From an uncultured Rhodospirillales bacterium (GTDB taxonomy: Bacteria > Pseudomonadota > Alphaproteobacteria > Acetobacterales > Acetobacteraceae), in NCBI GenBank assembly GCA_903928045.1, contig CAIYPH010000680.1, positions 1 to 8,848 on the forward strand: a stretch of 8,848 nucleotides of DNA, in the 5' to 3' direction. The notes beneath the pieces are model-generated. The model searched no databases, was not told the origin of the DNA, and saw nothing but the letters and a program-made list of their open reading frames with translations. Positions 1 to 6,131 of this stretch are shown one piece after another (position 1 is the first letter of the stretch; each line of letters starts with the position of its first letter). A program made the position numbers and the translations under genes.

Positions 1-1091
1 CGCTGGACCTTGCGGATATAGATGTTGTGCACCACGTCGCGCGTCTCGGGGTCGATCATCATCGGCCCGCGCGGGCTCTCCCAGGACATGCCCTTCATCG
101 CCTCCACCAGTGCCGTGCCGTCCGTATTGCCCTTGGTCTTGCGCAGCGCCGAATAGAGCAGCGCCATGCCGTCATACCCCGCCACCGCCATGAAATTCGG
201 CCGCATGCTGGGGTTGGCCGCCTTGAAGGCGGCGACGAAGCGCTTGTTGGTGTCCGAGGGGTGCGCGGTCGAGTAGAACCCGGCCGACACCACATCGAGC
301 ATCGCGTTGCCCATGCCGTTCAGCTGGTCATCGTCGGTCACGTCGCCGGTCGCGATGAAGCGGATGCCGGACTTGTCGAGCCCGCGCTCGGCGAACTGCT
401 TGGCCAGTGCCGCCCCCTGCCCGGAGGGCACGAAAGCGAACAGCGCCTGCGGCTTGGCATCGGCGGCGCGTTGCAGCACCGGGGCGAAATCGGGCGCCAT
501 CAGCGGCGTGCGCAACTGCGCCGTCACCTCGCCGCCGCCATCCTTCATCCCCCGCGTGAACCAGGTCTCGGCGTCGATCCCCGGCCCGTAATCGGCCACC
601 AGGGTGACGGCCGACTTGATGCCGTTCTCCACCGCCCATTTCGCCATCGCCGCCGCCGGCTGCGGCAGCACCTGCGAGGTGCGCACCACGTAGGGCGAGG
701 CGGCGGTGATGGTGGAGGTCGCAGCGGCCATCACGATCAGCGGCACTTTCGCCTGGGTCGCCAGCGGCGCGGTCGCCATTGCCAGCGGCGTCAGGCCGAA
801 CCCGGCCAGCGCGATCACCTTGTCCTTGACGATCAACTCCTGCGCCAGCCGCTTCGTGGTATCGGCCACCCCGGCATCGTCGCGCAGCAGGATCTCGATT
901 TTCTTGCCCGTCGGCGTATCGCCGTTCTGCGCCATGTACAGCCGCACCGCGGCCTCGATCTGCTTGCCGGTCGATTGCTGCTGCCCGGTCATCGGCAGGA
1001 TCAGCCCGACCTTCAACGTCTCCTGCGCCATCACCGGGGCGGCGCTTGCCAGGCTCAGCAGGGCGGCAGTGATGATCCGGCGAGTGTGCAT
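1..1091 (-). CDS. ABC transporter periplasmic substrate-binding protein, branched-chain amino acid (LivK-like) type; 3' end outside window
   Basis: This is a periplasmic solute-binding protein of the Leu/Ile/Val type (type I periplasmic-binding fold), which would deliver a small ligand to an inner-membrane ABC importer. I read 363 codons from the ATG at 1091; the frame is open to the window edge, and relatives are about 390 residues, so only the last part is missing. Residues 1-22 form a signal peptide (basic MHTRR, hydrophobic stretch, cleavage near VMA-QE). The mature start, KVGLILPMTG, is the classical first strand of the family. Near the C-terminus GYDGMALLYSAL (305-316) and SWESPRGPMMIDPETRD (336-352) are family hallmarks. 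The start is fixed by a GGAGG box 5 bases upstream. No permease or ATPase gene is in view, so the ligand cannot be assigned. Family call is firm; amino acid as ligand is inference, since related receptors also bind aromatic acids, amides or urea. Confidence 0.93.
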   Translation of the reverse strand, partial: MHTRRIITAALLSLASAAPVMAQETLKVGLILPMTGQQQSTGKQIEAAVRLYMAQNGDTPTGKKIEILLRDDAGVADTTKRLAQELIVKDKVIALAGFGLTPLAMATAPLATQAKVPLIVMAAATSTITAASPYVVRTSQVLPQPAAAMAKWAVENGIKSAVTLVADYGPGIDAETWFTRGMKDGGGEVTAQLRTPLMAPDFAPVLQRAADAKPQALFAFVPSGQGAALAKQFAERGLDKSGIRFIATGDVTDDDQLNGMGNAMLDVVSAGFYSTAHPSDTNKRFVAAFKAANPSMRPNFMAVAGYDGMALLYSALRKTKGNTDGTALVEAMKGMSWESPRGPMMIDPETRDVVHNIYIRKVQ

Positions 1092-1150
1092 CCGTTCCTC
1101 CAGTTGTGCGCCGCTGTGTCGCGGCTGAGTGTGGGTTTACCCTGTTAAAA

Positions 1151-1292
1151 GAAAGCGCTTCTTTCTTGAAAAAAAGAAGCAAAAAACTTTTATCCCTTTG
1201 GTGTGTAACGCTCCCACCTGTCCGCGGAGAGTACGCCAACGGCATGGACGGAACAGAAAGTTTTTTTGGTTCTTTTTGTTCACAAAAAGAAC
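1151..1292. repeat. AT-rich intergenic element with inverted, hairpin-forming ends
   Basis: This sits between the yqgE stop and the substrate-binding-protein start. The left end has a palindrome AAGCGCTT (1153-1160) running into a hairpin, GCTTCTTT (1157-1164) pairing with AAAGAAGC (1173-1180), followed inward by AAAAAACTTTT. The right end, read inward on the minus strand, has a hairpin (1292-1269) followed by CAAAAAAACTTTC. The two inward-reading tails (AAAGAAGCAAAAAACTTTT and AAAGAACCAAAAAAACTTTC) differ by a few bases, so the ends form an imperfect terminal inverted repeat around a GC-richer core of about 60 bases. A second copy of the left end begins at 8821. It could be an interspersed repeat (MITE-like, no coding capacity), a bidirectional terminator, or both. 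I recall similar sequences between genes in Acetobacteraceae but could not search. Confidence 0.6.
1269..1292. terminator. Hairpin 10 bases after the yqgE stop codon, possible terminator
   Basis: GTTCTTTTTGT (1269-1279) and ACAAAAAGAAC (1282-1292) are perfect 11-base inverted repeats with two bases between. On the minus strand this hairpin lies directly behind the yqgE stop. A canonical U-tract is missing: the minus-strand RNA continues with A-rich sequence. The stem is A/U-rich, so it is not a textbook Rho-independent terminator. An alternative fold pairs the two arms of the larger element (1176-1191 with 1256-1274) and is followed on the minus strand by seven T residues, which would look more like a terminator. 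Confidence 0.4.
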
Positions 1293-1302
1293 ACCCTTCC
1301 CT

Positions 1303-1920
1303 TCACGCCCGCCCCGCCGTCCCCGACAGCATCAGCGGATCAATATGCAGCACCGCCATCGCGCGCCGCCACTTCGTCTCATGCTCGGCGTCGAAAATCA
1401 CCGCAAGATCGGCCGGTGCCGACAGCCAGGCATTCTGCTGCATTTCACTGTCAAGCTGCCCTGGCCCCCAGCCCGCATAGCCGAGCGCCAGAATCCCCTT
1501 CTGCGGCCCGCCCCCCTCGGCGATCGCCTTGAGAATGTCGAGGCTCGCCGTCAGTGCCAGCCCACCATCCACCGTGAGGCTCGCCGCATCGGTCCAATCC
1601 GTGGTGTGCAGCACGAAGCCGCGCCCATTCTCCACCGGCCCGCCGCTGCACAGCCGGATGCTCCGGGCCGGCGGCACGGGGTCGATTTTGAGCTGTGTCA
1701 GCAGATCATCGAAACTCGGCTGCGCCAGCGGCCGGTTGACCACGATCCCCATCGCGCCATCGCGGGAATGGGCACACATGTAGATCACGGTCTGCGAGAA
1801 CCGCGCGTCCTCCATGCTCGGCATGGCGATCAGGACCTGCCCGGCGAGCGAGGTCTCCTTGGGGTCCGCCGGTGGCATTGGCGTGACGGTTGCGGTGCGG
1901 GGGCTTGGCTTGCGCGACAT
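1303..1920 (-). CDS. yqgE: YqgE/AlgH family protein (UPF0301, DUF179)
   Basis: The 205-residue product belongs to the UPF0301 family, widespread small alpha/beta cytosolic proteins with no settled biochemical function (the Pseudomonas member was named AlgH). Visible family signatures are GQVLIAMPSMEDARF (27-41), YMCAHSRDGAMGIVVNRP (47-64), CSGGPVENGRGFVLH (91-105) and GYAGWGPGQLDSE (148-160), followed by NAWL (163-166). The family body starts around residue 25, so the first 24 residues are a short polar, Pro-rich extension; I chose the ATG at 1920, which is preceded by a weak AGG. A later start at the second Met (residue 15) cannot be excluded. The gene is divergent from a peroxiredoxin gene with 153 bases between the starts; I see no convincing promoter pair there. 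The next gene downstream on the same strand is separated by the AT-rich element, so yqgE is probably monocistronic. Confidence 0.95.
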   Translation of the reverse strand: MSRKPSPRTATVTPMPPADPKETSLAGQVLIAMPSMEDARFSQTVIYMCAHSRDGAMGIVVNRPLAQPSFDDLLTQLKIDPVPPARSIRLCSGGPVENGRGFVLHTTDWTDAASLTVDGGLALTASLDILKAIAEGGGPQKGILALGYAGWGPGQLDSEMQQNAWLSAPADLAVIFDAEHETKWRRAMAVLHIDPLMLSGTAGRA

Positions 1921-2073
1921 GCTGCCTATCTTGGCGGAGTTGGGGCGGTGCGCAAGCGCCACCGCGACAAAGCCGGACGCGCGCCGCGCGTGACAGGCGC
2001 GGGCCGCCAAGCTAGGAAGCAACCTCTCCCGGGCGGAAGCCGCCGACCGGAACAAACGAGAAAGCGAGCAAGC

Positions 2074-2559
2074 ATGAGCCAGATCAAGGTTGGCGACGCC
2101 ATCCCCTCCATGAAGCTGATGAAGTCCACCGCCGAAGGGCCGAAGGAAGTCTCGACCGACGACATCTTCAAGGGCAAGAAGGTCGTGCTCTTCGCCGTCC
2201 CCGGCGCCTTCACGCCGACCTGCAGCGCCACGCACCTCCCGGGCTTCGTGCAGAACATCGCGGCCATCAAGGCCAAGGGCGTCGATGAGGTCGTCTGCAT
2301 GTCCGTCAACGATGCCTTCGTCATGGGCGCCTGGGGCAAGGACCAGGGCGTCGGCGAGGACATCACCATGCTGGCCGATGGCTCGGCCGCGCTGACCAAG
2401 GCGATGGGCCTCGAGCTCGACCTGGTGCCCCGCAACATGGGCGTCCGCGCCCAGCGCTTCGCCCTGGTGGCGCAGGACGGCAAGGTGACGCATCTGGCGG
2501 TCGAGGCCCCCGGCGGCTTCGATGTCAGCCGCGCCGAGGCCGTTCTCGCCGCGCTGTAA
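2074..2559 (+). CDS. Prx5-type peroxiredoxin (thiol peroxidase, AhpC/TSA-like redoxin)
   Basis: The enzyme reduces H2O2 and organic hydroperoxides through a peroxidatic cysteine, in the cytosol. At 161 residues it has the normal Prx5 length. The active site is PGAFTPTC (43-50), the PxxxTxxC signature with peroxidatic Cys50; Arg128 in MGVRAQRFALV is the likely conserved active-site arginine. Cys75, in EVVCMSVNDAF, matches the structural cysteine of animal PRDX5. These are the only two cysteines, so the C-terminal resolving cysteine of atypical 2-Cys Prx5 is absent and a glutathione/glutaredoxin-dependent 1-Cys cycle is likely (inference). I start at the ATG at 2074 because SQIKVGDAIPS is the canonical N-terminus; the frame is open for another 315 codons upstream, but that part is antisense to yqgE. 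The ribosome site is weak (GAGAAAG, distant). The gene appears to stand alone. Confidence 0.95.
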   Translation: MSQIKVGDAIPSMKLMKSTAEGPKEVSTDDIFKGKKVVLFAVPGAFTPTCSATHLPGFVQNIAAIKAKGVDEVVCMSVNDAFVMGAWGKDQGVGEDITMLADGSAALTKAMGLELDLVPRNMGVRAQRFALVAQDGKVTHLAVEAPGGFDVSRAEAVLAAL

Positions 2560-2567
2560 CCGACGAT

Positions 2568-2597
2568 CCGGCGGCCGGGGGACACCCTGGCCGCCGG
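2568..2597. terminator. Strong GC hairpin between convergent genes
   Basis: CCGGCGGCC (2568-2576) pairs perfectly with GGCCGCCGG (2589-2597). Four more inner pairs (one G-U, three G-C) close on a GACA loop at 2581-2584, giving a 13-pair stem. It fills the 41-base gap between the peroxiredoxin stop (2559) and the stop of the pentapeptide gene (2601), so it would form in the 3' end of both transcripts. Neither side has a T-run, so it is either a U-less terminator or a 3'-end stabiliser. Confidence 0.6.
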
Positions 2598-2600
2598 CGA

Positions 2601-3350
2601 CTAGCTGGCCCGCACGTCGAGCCCCAAAGCCGAAGCCAGCGCCACGAGCTGGCCGGCATCCACGATCATCCCCTTGGCCTCCGCCACCCGCCGGACATCG
2701 AATCCGTCGAGCGCGCTCCCCCTGAGATCGGCCCGCGCGAGCCGCGCGCCGTCGAGATTGGCGAAGGCCAGGTCGCAATCCCGCACCTCCGCGCGCGACA
2801 AATCGGCCCCCCGCAACTCCGCCTCCCGCAGCTTGCAGCCGGTCAGCGTGGCGCCGGGCAGCTCGATCTGGGCGAGATCGGCCAGTTCCAGGTTGCAGTT
2901 CACGAAATTCGCCCGCACCACCACGTTGCGCCGCCCGAGCACGCGGGCGAAATCGGCCTGCCGGAACCGGGCGCCCCGCAAATTGCAGCCATCGAGCGTG
3001 ACCCCGAACATCCCGCAGCGCTCGATCGTCGCGAAGGACAGATCGCAGCCTATGAACATGGCATCCCGGACTTCGGCGAAGGCGAACCGCACAGCGGCGG
3101 CCTCGGTGGCGCCGAAATGGCAGGCGGAGAAGCGCGCCCCGTCGAGCTCGGCATGGGTGAAACGGCATTCGGCAAACCGGCACTGGTTGAACCGCGCCCC
3201 CCCGAGCCGGCTGCCGGCGAAGACGACGCCGGTGAAGGTGCAGGTATCGAAAATTGCATCCTCCAGGGCGAGATCGTCCCACTCGATTGCCGACAGATCC
3301 TCCCCGGTGATCCCGCGCGACGCTCTTTCGACGAGTTCGGCGCGGTTCAT
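2601..3350 (-). CDS. Pentapeptide-repeat protein, last gene of the hem operon
   Basis: A 249-residue protein. Residues about 27-220 consist of tandem five-residue units with the A(D/N)LXX/ARF pattern, for example GARFNQCRFAECRF (51-64), GCNLRGARFRQADF (121-134) and ANLDGARLARADLRG (197-211). Such repeats fold into a right-handed quadrilateral beta-helix. There is no signal peptide or membrane segment, so it should be cytosolic. A short N-terminal helix (MNRAELVERA) and a C-terminal helix (DAGQLVALASALGLDV, 231-246) cap the solenoid; the latter resembles the C-terminal helix of Qnr-like proteins, but that alone does not support gyrase protection. Its ATG shares one base with the hemY stop (TGATG) and has no ribosome site of its own, so translation should be coupled to hemY. 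Function unknown; a scaffold role beside HemY is speculation. Confidence 0.9.
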   Translation of the reverse strand: MNRAELVERASRGITGEDLSAIEWDDLALEDAIFDTCTFTGVVFAGSRLGGARFNQCRFAECRFTHAELDGARFSACHFGATEAAAVRFAFAEVRDAMFIGCDLSFATIERCGMFGVTLDGCNLRGARFRQADFARVLGRRNVVVRANFVNCNLELADLAQIELPGATLTGCKLREAELRGADLSRAEVRDCDLAFANLDGARLARADLRGSALDGFDVRRVAEAKGMIVDAGQLVALASALGLDVRAS

Positions 3351-4609
3351 CAGCCCGGCAGCGCGACGCGCGGCGGCCCGCCCCAGCGCAGCCGCCCGGC
3401 GACATGGCAGGCCGGACAGGCCGGGTGCCATTCGCCATGGGCGGCTCCACAGGCATCGCAATGCCAGGCCGGATCGGGCTCGGCCGCGGCGGCGCGCAGC
3501 AGCGCCTCCCGCTGCGCGGCCGCATCGCCGCCATGCTCGGCCGCCTCCAGCGCCGCGAGCAGCAGGAACACCCGCTTCTGCGCCAGCCCTCCCGCCTGGG
3601 CGGCCTGGAGATGGCGGCGTGCTTCGCCGGTCAGCCCGGCATCGAGGGCGGTTCGCGCGAGCAGGAAATGGGTTTCGACATGCCCGGCCGCCCCGGCGGA
3701 TAGTTTGGTCGCCGAGGCCATGCGGGCCATTTTGTCGGTGACCGGGGCCAATGCGAGTTCCGCGAGATCGGGATGCGGGAAGTCCCGCCACGCCTCGGCG
3801 AGCACCGACTGCGCCTTGCTTTCCCGCCCGGCCGCCCGCAGCGCGGTGGCGTAGGCCAGGGCTGCCGGGGTGAAGCCGCGTTCGAGCTTCCAGGCCCGCT
3901 TGGCCAGCATCAGCGCGCGATCCGGCGACGTCGCCGCCTGGGCCGCGGCGGTGGCGAAGGCGAGGCGGGGTGGGCCGGGCTCGGCGAGGCCCTGGGCCTG
4001 GTCCCAGTCGCCAATCCGGGCGGCGAGCGCCAGCCGCTCCTCGCGCAACCATGCGCCACCCGGTCGCGCCTTCGCCGCGCGGCGGGCGATGTCGGAGGCC
4101 TCGGTCCAGTCCTCGCGCGCCATCGCCTGGCGGAACAGGCCGCGCAGGCCGAGGAAGGCGGCATCGGCGCGGGCTTCCATCCGCCGGTAGATCGCCGCCG
4201 CCTCGCCGTCGCGCCCGGCGAGGCGATGGGCTTCGGCATCGAGCAGCAGGGTTTGCGGCGTGTCGCCGAGGAATTCACGGGCGCGCCGGGCCGCGGCGCG
4301 GGCGGCGTCGGGTTCGGCGGCGGCGAGGGTGACCAGGGCGGTGGTCACTGCGTCCTCGCCCTTCTCGCGCCGCCGCCGGGCCCGGCGGGCGCGCAGGGCG
4401 CGGGGGATGTGCAGCACCGCCAGCATCAGCCGGAGCACCACGAGCAGCATGACCAGCAGGAGAACCGCGCCGAGCACGCCGATTCCGGTGCGGGTTTCGA
4501 TCGCGAGTCCGGCGACCGAAATCGTGATCTCGCCGGGCAGCCCGGCCAGCCACCAGGCGAGGGCGACAGTCACGCACGCGCTCGCCAGCAGGGCGAGAAC
4601 GCGGCGCAT
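3350..4609 (-). CDS. hemY: HemY-type inner-membrane TPR protein (heme biosynthesis-associated)
   Basis: A 419-residue member of the proteobacterial HemY family (unrelated to the Bacillus protoporphyrinogen oxidase of the same name), encoded with heme genes and thought to work at the membrane stage of heme synthesis; no enzymatic activity is established. Two hydrophobic segments, about residues 4-24 and 43-68, flank a short periplasmic loop (GEITISVAGLAIETRTG), followed by a basic stretch (RARRARRRREKGE, 73-85). The rest is an alanine-rich helical TPR-like domain to about residue 375. The C-terminus carries a CxxC-10-CxxC metal ribbon (Cys384, 387, 398, 401), comparable to the rubredoxin-like tail of LapB. 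The ATG at 4609 overlaps the previous stop by one base (TGATG) and begins a good membrane anchor (MRRVLALLASAC). The frame runs further upstream, but that lies inside the neighbouring gene. Confidence 0.9.
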   Translation of the reverse strand: MRRVLALLASACVTVALAWWLAGLPGEITISVAGLAIETRTGIGVLGAVLLLVMLLVVLRLMLAVLHIPRALRARRARRRREKGEDAVTTALVTLAAAEPDAARAAARRAREFLGDTPQTLLLDAEAHRLAGRDGEAAAIYRRMEARADAAFLGLRGLFRQAMAREDWTEASDIARRAAKARPGGAWLREERLALAARIGDWDQAQGLAEPGPPRLAFATAAAQAATSPDRALMLAKRAWKLERGFTPAALAYATALRAAGRESKAQSVLAEAWRDFPHPDLAELALAPVTDKMARMASATKLSAGAAGHVETHFLLARTALDAGLTGEARRHLQAAQAGGLAQKRVFLLLAALEAAEHGGDAAAQREALLRAAAAEPDPAWHCDACGAAHGEWHPACPACHVAGRLRWGGPPRVALPG

Positions 4610-5427
4610 CAGGGCCGCGCCATAGCGGTCAGCGCGGCTTGGGCGTCGACCAGGGCGGTCGCTTTGTCGCGCCATCCCGCCATGACAGCGGCGGCTGGCG
4701 GGTCGAGTGCGTCCAGCGCCGTCATCGCGCCGGCAAGATCCCCAGCATCCAGGCGGGCCTGGGCGGCGGCGAGGGTGGTGGCGGCGGGGGAGCCGAGCAG
4801 CAGCGTATCGCCCTGGCGGATGGTGATCAGCCCGGCAAGCCCTTGGCGGAGCCGGCCGACCCAGTCGGCGGCCGGTTCGGCGGGGTGGCTCGCGCTCTGG
4901 GCGGCGCGGGCGGCGGCGGGGAAGGCGGCGCGGAGGGTGGCAAGGGTCGGCGGGGCTTCGGAGGCAAAGCGCGAGAGTGCCGGGCCGGCGCCCTGGAGCG
5001 GGCCGATCGGCAGCCCGGCATCCAGCGCGGCGCGGGCGGATTGCAGGCGGGCGGCGCGTTCGGCCGCGGCGATGCGCGACTCGAGCGGGGCGAGATCGGC
5101 GACCGCAGTCGATACCGGGCGTTGTTCCAGCGCGGCGATGCGGGCCTCGATGGGGCGCGGATCAGCCGGTGGCGGGCGCTGTTCGAGGGTGGTCAGGCGC
5201 TGTTGGAGGGCTCGGATCTGGATTTCGAGGGCGGTGATGCGGGTCGGGTCGATGATCGGTTCCGGGCGGTCCAGCTCGGTCACGAGGTGCCAAAGGTAGA
5301 ATCCGCCGGCGGCCAGCAGCAGGAACCCGGCGGCGGTGAACACCGGCAGCGCGCTGCGCGGGCTGTGGGTGGGGCGCGCGGGGGCGGTCGGTTCGTCGGA
5401 GGCGGCCGGTGGGGCCGGGTCGGTCAT
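4609..5427 (-). CDS. Mitofilin-like membrane-anchored coiled-coil protein (COG4223-like)
   Basis: A 272-residue bitopic membrane protein. Residues 1-24 are a Pro/Ala/Thr-rich cytosolic tail; about 27-48 (LPVFTAAGFLLLAAGGFYLW) form one transmembrane segment; about 58-128 are a predicted coiled coil with leucine-spaced heptads (ITALEIQIRALQQRLTTLEQ); the remaining part is Ala/Leu-rich helical and ends in a segment resembling the mitofilin C-terminus (LLLGSPAATTLAAAQARLDAGDL within 209-231). In Alphaproteobacteria such a protein regularly sits between hemD and hemY and is regarded as a relative of mitochondrial Mic60, which shapes membranes. Assignment rests on gene position and architecture, since sequence conservation is low. 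The start overlaps the hemD stop as ATGA and there is no separate ribosome site, implying coupled translation. Confidence 0.82.
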   Translation of the reverse strand: MTDPAPPAASDEPTAPARPTHSPRSALPVFTAAGFLLLAAGGFYLWHLVTELDRPEPIIDPTRITALEIQIRALQQRLTTLEQRPPPADPRPIEARIAALEQRPVSTAVADLAPLESRIAAAERAARLQSARAALDAGLPIGPLQGAGPALSRFASEAPPTLATLRAAFPAAARAAQSASHPAEPAADWVGRLRQGLAGLITIRQGDTLLLGSPAATTLAAAQARLDAGDLAGAMTALDALDPPAAAVMAGWRDKATALVDAQAALTAMARP

Positions 5428-6131
5428 GGCAGCAGCGCCAGCAGTGAGTCCTGGTTCGGGTGGGCCGCGACGCGGATGCCGGCCCAGCGCAGGGGGGCGA
5501 GGGCTTTGGCGGTGGCGGGGGAGATCGCGATGGCCTCGATCCCGCTGACGCGCATGCCGAGCGCGGCGCGCCGGCAGTTGCGCACGAAGACATGGGCGCT
5601 CTCGGGGGAGAAGAACAAGGCATGGCCGCGCCCGCCGGCGATGAATTCGCGAGTCGCGATCGGCAGGCCGCGCACCGGCCGCGCGACATAGGCGACCACC
5701 CGGCGGATCCGGAAGCCGGCGCCGCGCAGGCGGTTGGCGAACTCCATGCCCTGGGCCTGGCCGCTGGAGAGCAGCAGCGGCCCGGCATCGCGGTCGCAGG
5801 TCTGAATGACCAGCTCGGCCAGGGCTTCGGCGTCCCGCCCGGCGCTGCGCACGTCCTTGAACCCGGCTTCGCGGGCCCGCGCGGCGGTGGCGTTGCCGAC
5901 GGTGAAGACCGGGCGATCGGGCAGGCCGGGGACGATGCCGTTGGCGCTGGTCAGCAGGATGGCCTGGTACTCGTCGGGCAGCGAGATCGATTTCGGCTCG
6001 ATGGTGAGCACCGGCGCGCACACCGGCACATAGCCGATGGCGCGCAGCCGCGCCGCGGTTTCGGACGCGCCGGGTTCCGGCCTGGTGACCAGAACGGGGC
6101 GGGGGTCAGGCAAAGATGTCGCGCGGCGCAT
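5424..6131 (-). CDS. hemD: Uroporphyrinogen-III synthase HemD
   Basis: The enzyme closes and isomerises hydroxymethylbilane to uroporphyrinogen III, the branch point to heme, siroheme and cobalamin, in the cytosol. The product is 235 residues, within the family range. HemD is poorly conserved, but the usual landmarks are present: LVTRPEPGASETAARLRAIG (14-33), PVLTIEP (40-46), ILLTSANGI (58-66), VGNATAARAREAGF (78-91), SGQAQGMEFANRLRGAG (123-139) and FFSPESAHVF (173-182). I chose the ATG at 6131, which overlaps the end of hemC by 26 bases and has a GGAG 10 bases upstream. A TTG at codon 7 (6113) is a possible alternative but lacks a ribosome site. Context next to hemC makes the call secure. 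Confidence 0.94.
   Translation of the reverse strand: MRRATSLPDPRPVLVTRPEPGASETAARLRAIGYVPVCAPVLTIEPKSISLPDEYQAILLTSANGIVPGLPDRPVFTVGNATAARAREAGFKDVRSAGRDAEALAELVIQTCDRDAGPLLLSSGQAQGMEFANRLRGAGFRIRRVVAYVARPVRGLPIATREFIAGGRGHALFFSPESAHVFVRNCRRAALGMRVSGIEAIAISPATAKALAPLRWAGIRVAAHPNQDSLLALLP

Noticed and set aside
1110..1125. Small hairpin GCCGC-TGTGTC-GCGGC upstream of the substrate-binding-protein gene
   Set aside because: A 5-pair stem in GC-rich sequence is expected by chance and shows no riboswitch or attenuator context.
27..1148. Plus-strand frame of 373 codons
   Set aside because: It is the shadow of the substrate-binding-protein gene; its His/Arg/Gly-rich product has no family features.
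1129..2073. In-frame upstream extension of the peroxiredoxin frame (315 extra codons)
   Set aside because: It runs antisense through yqgE and the intergenic repeat, has no recognisable domain, and the Prx5 family begins at the ATG at 2074.
1921..2073. Possible promoter TTGCGC-18-AGATAG before yqgE
   Set aside because: Matches are poor and the spacing is long; not better than chance in this sequence.
1921..3534. Long minus-strand extension upstream of yqgE
   Set aside because: It crosses the peroxiredoxin gene and part of the pentapeptide gene in the wrong frame; UPF0301 similarity begins only after the ATG at 1920.
3773..5299. Open frame of 508 codons on the plus strand
   Set aside because: It is antisense to hemY and the COG4223 gene; the Gly/Arg/Ala-rich product is typical of the opposite strand of high-GC genes.
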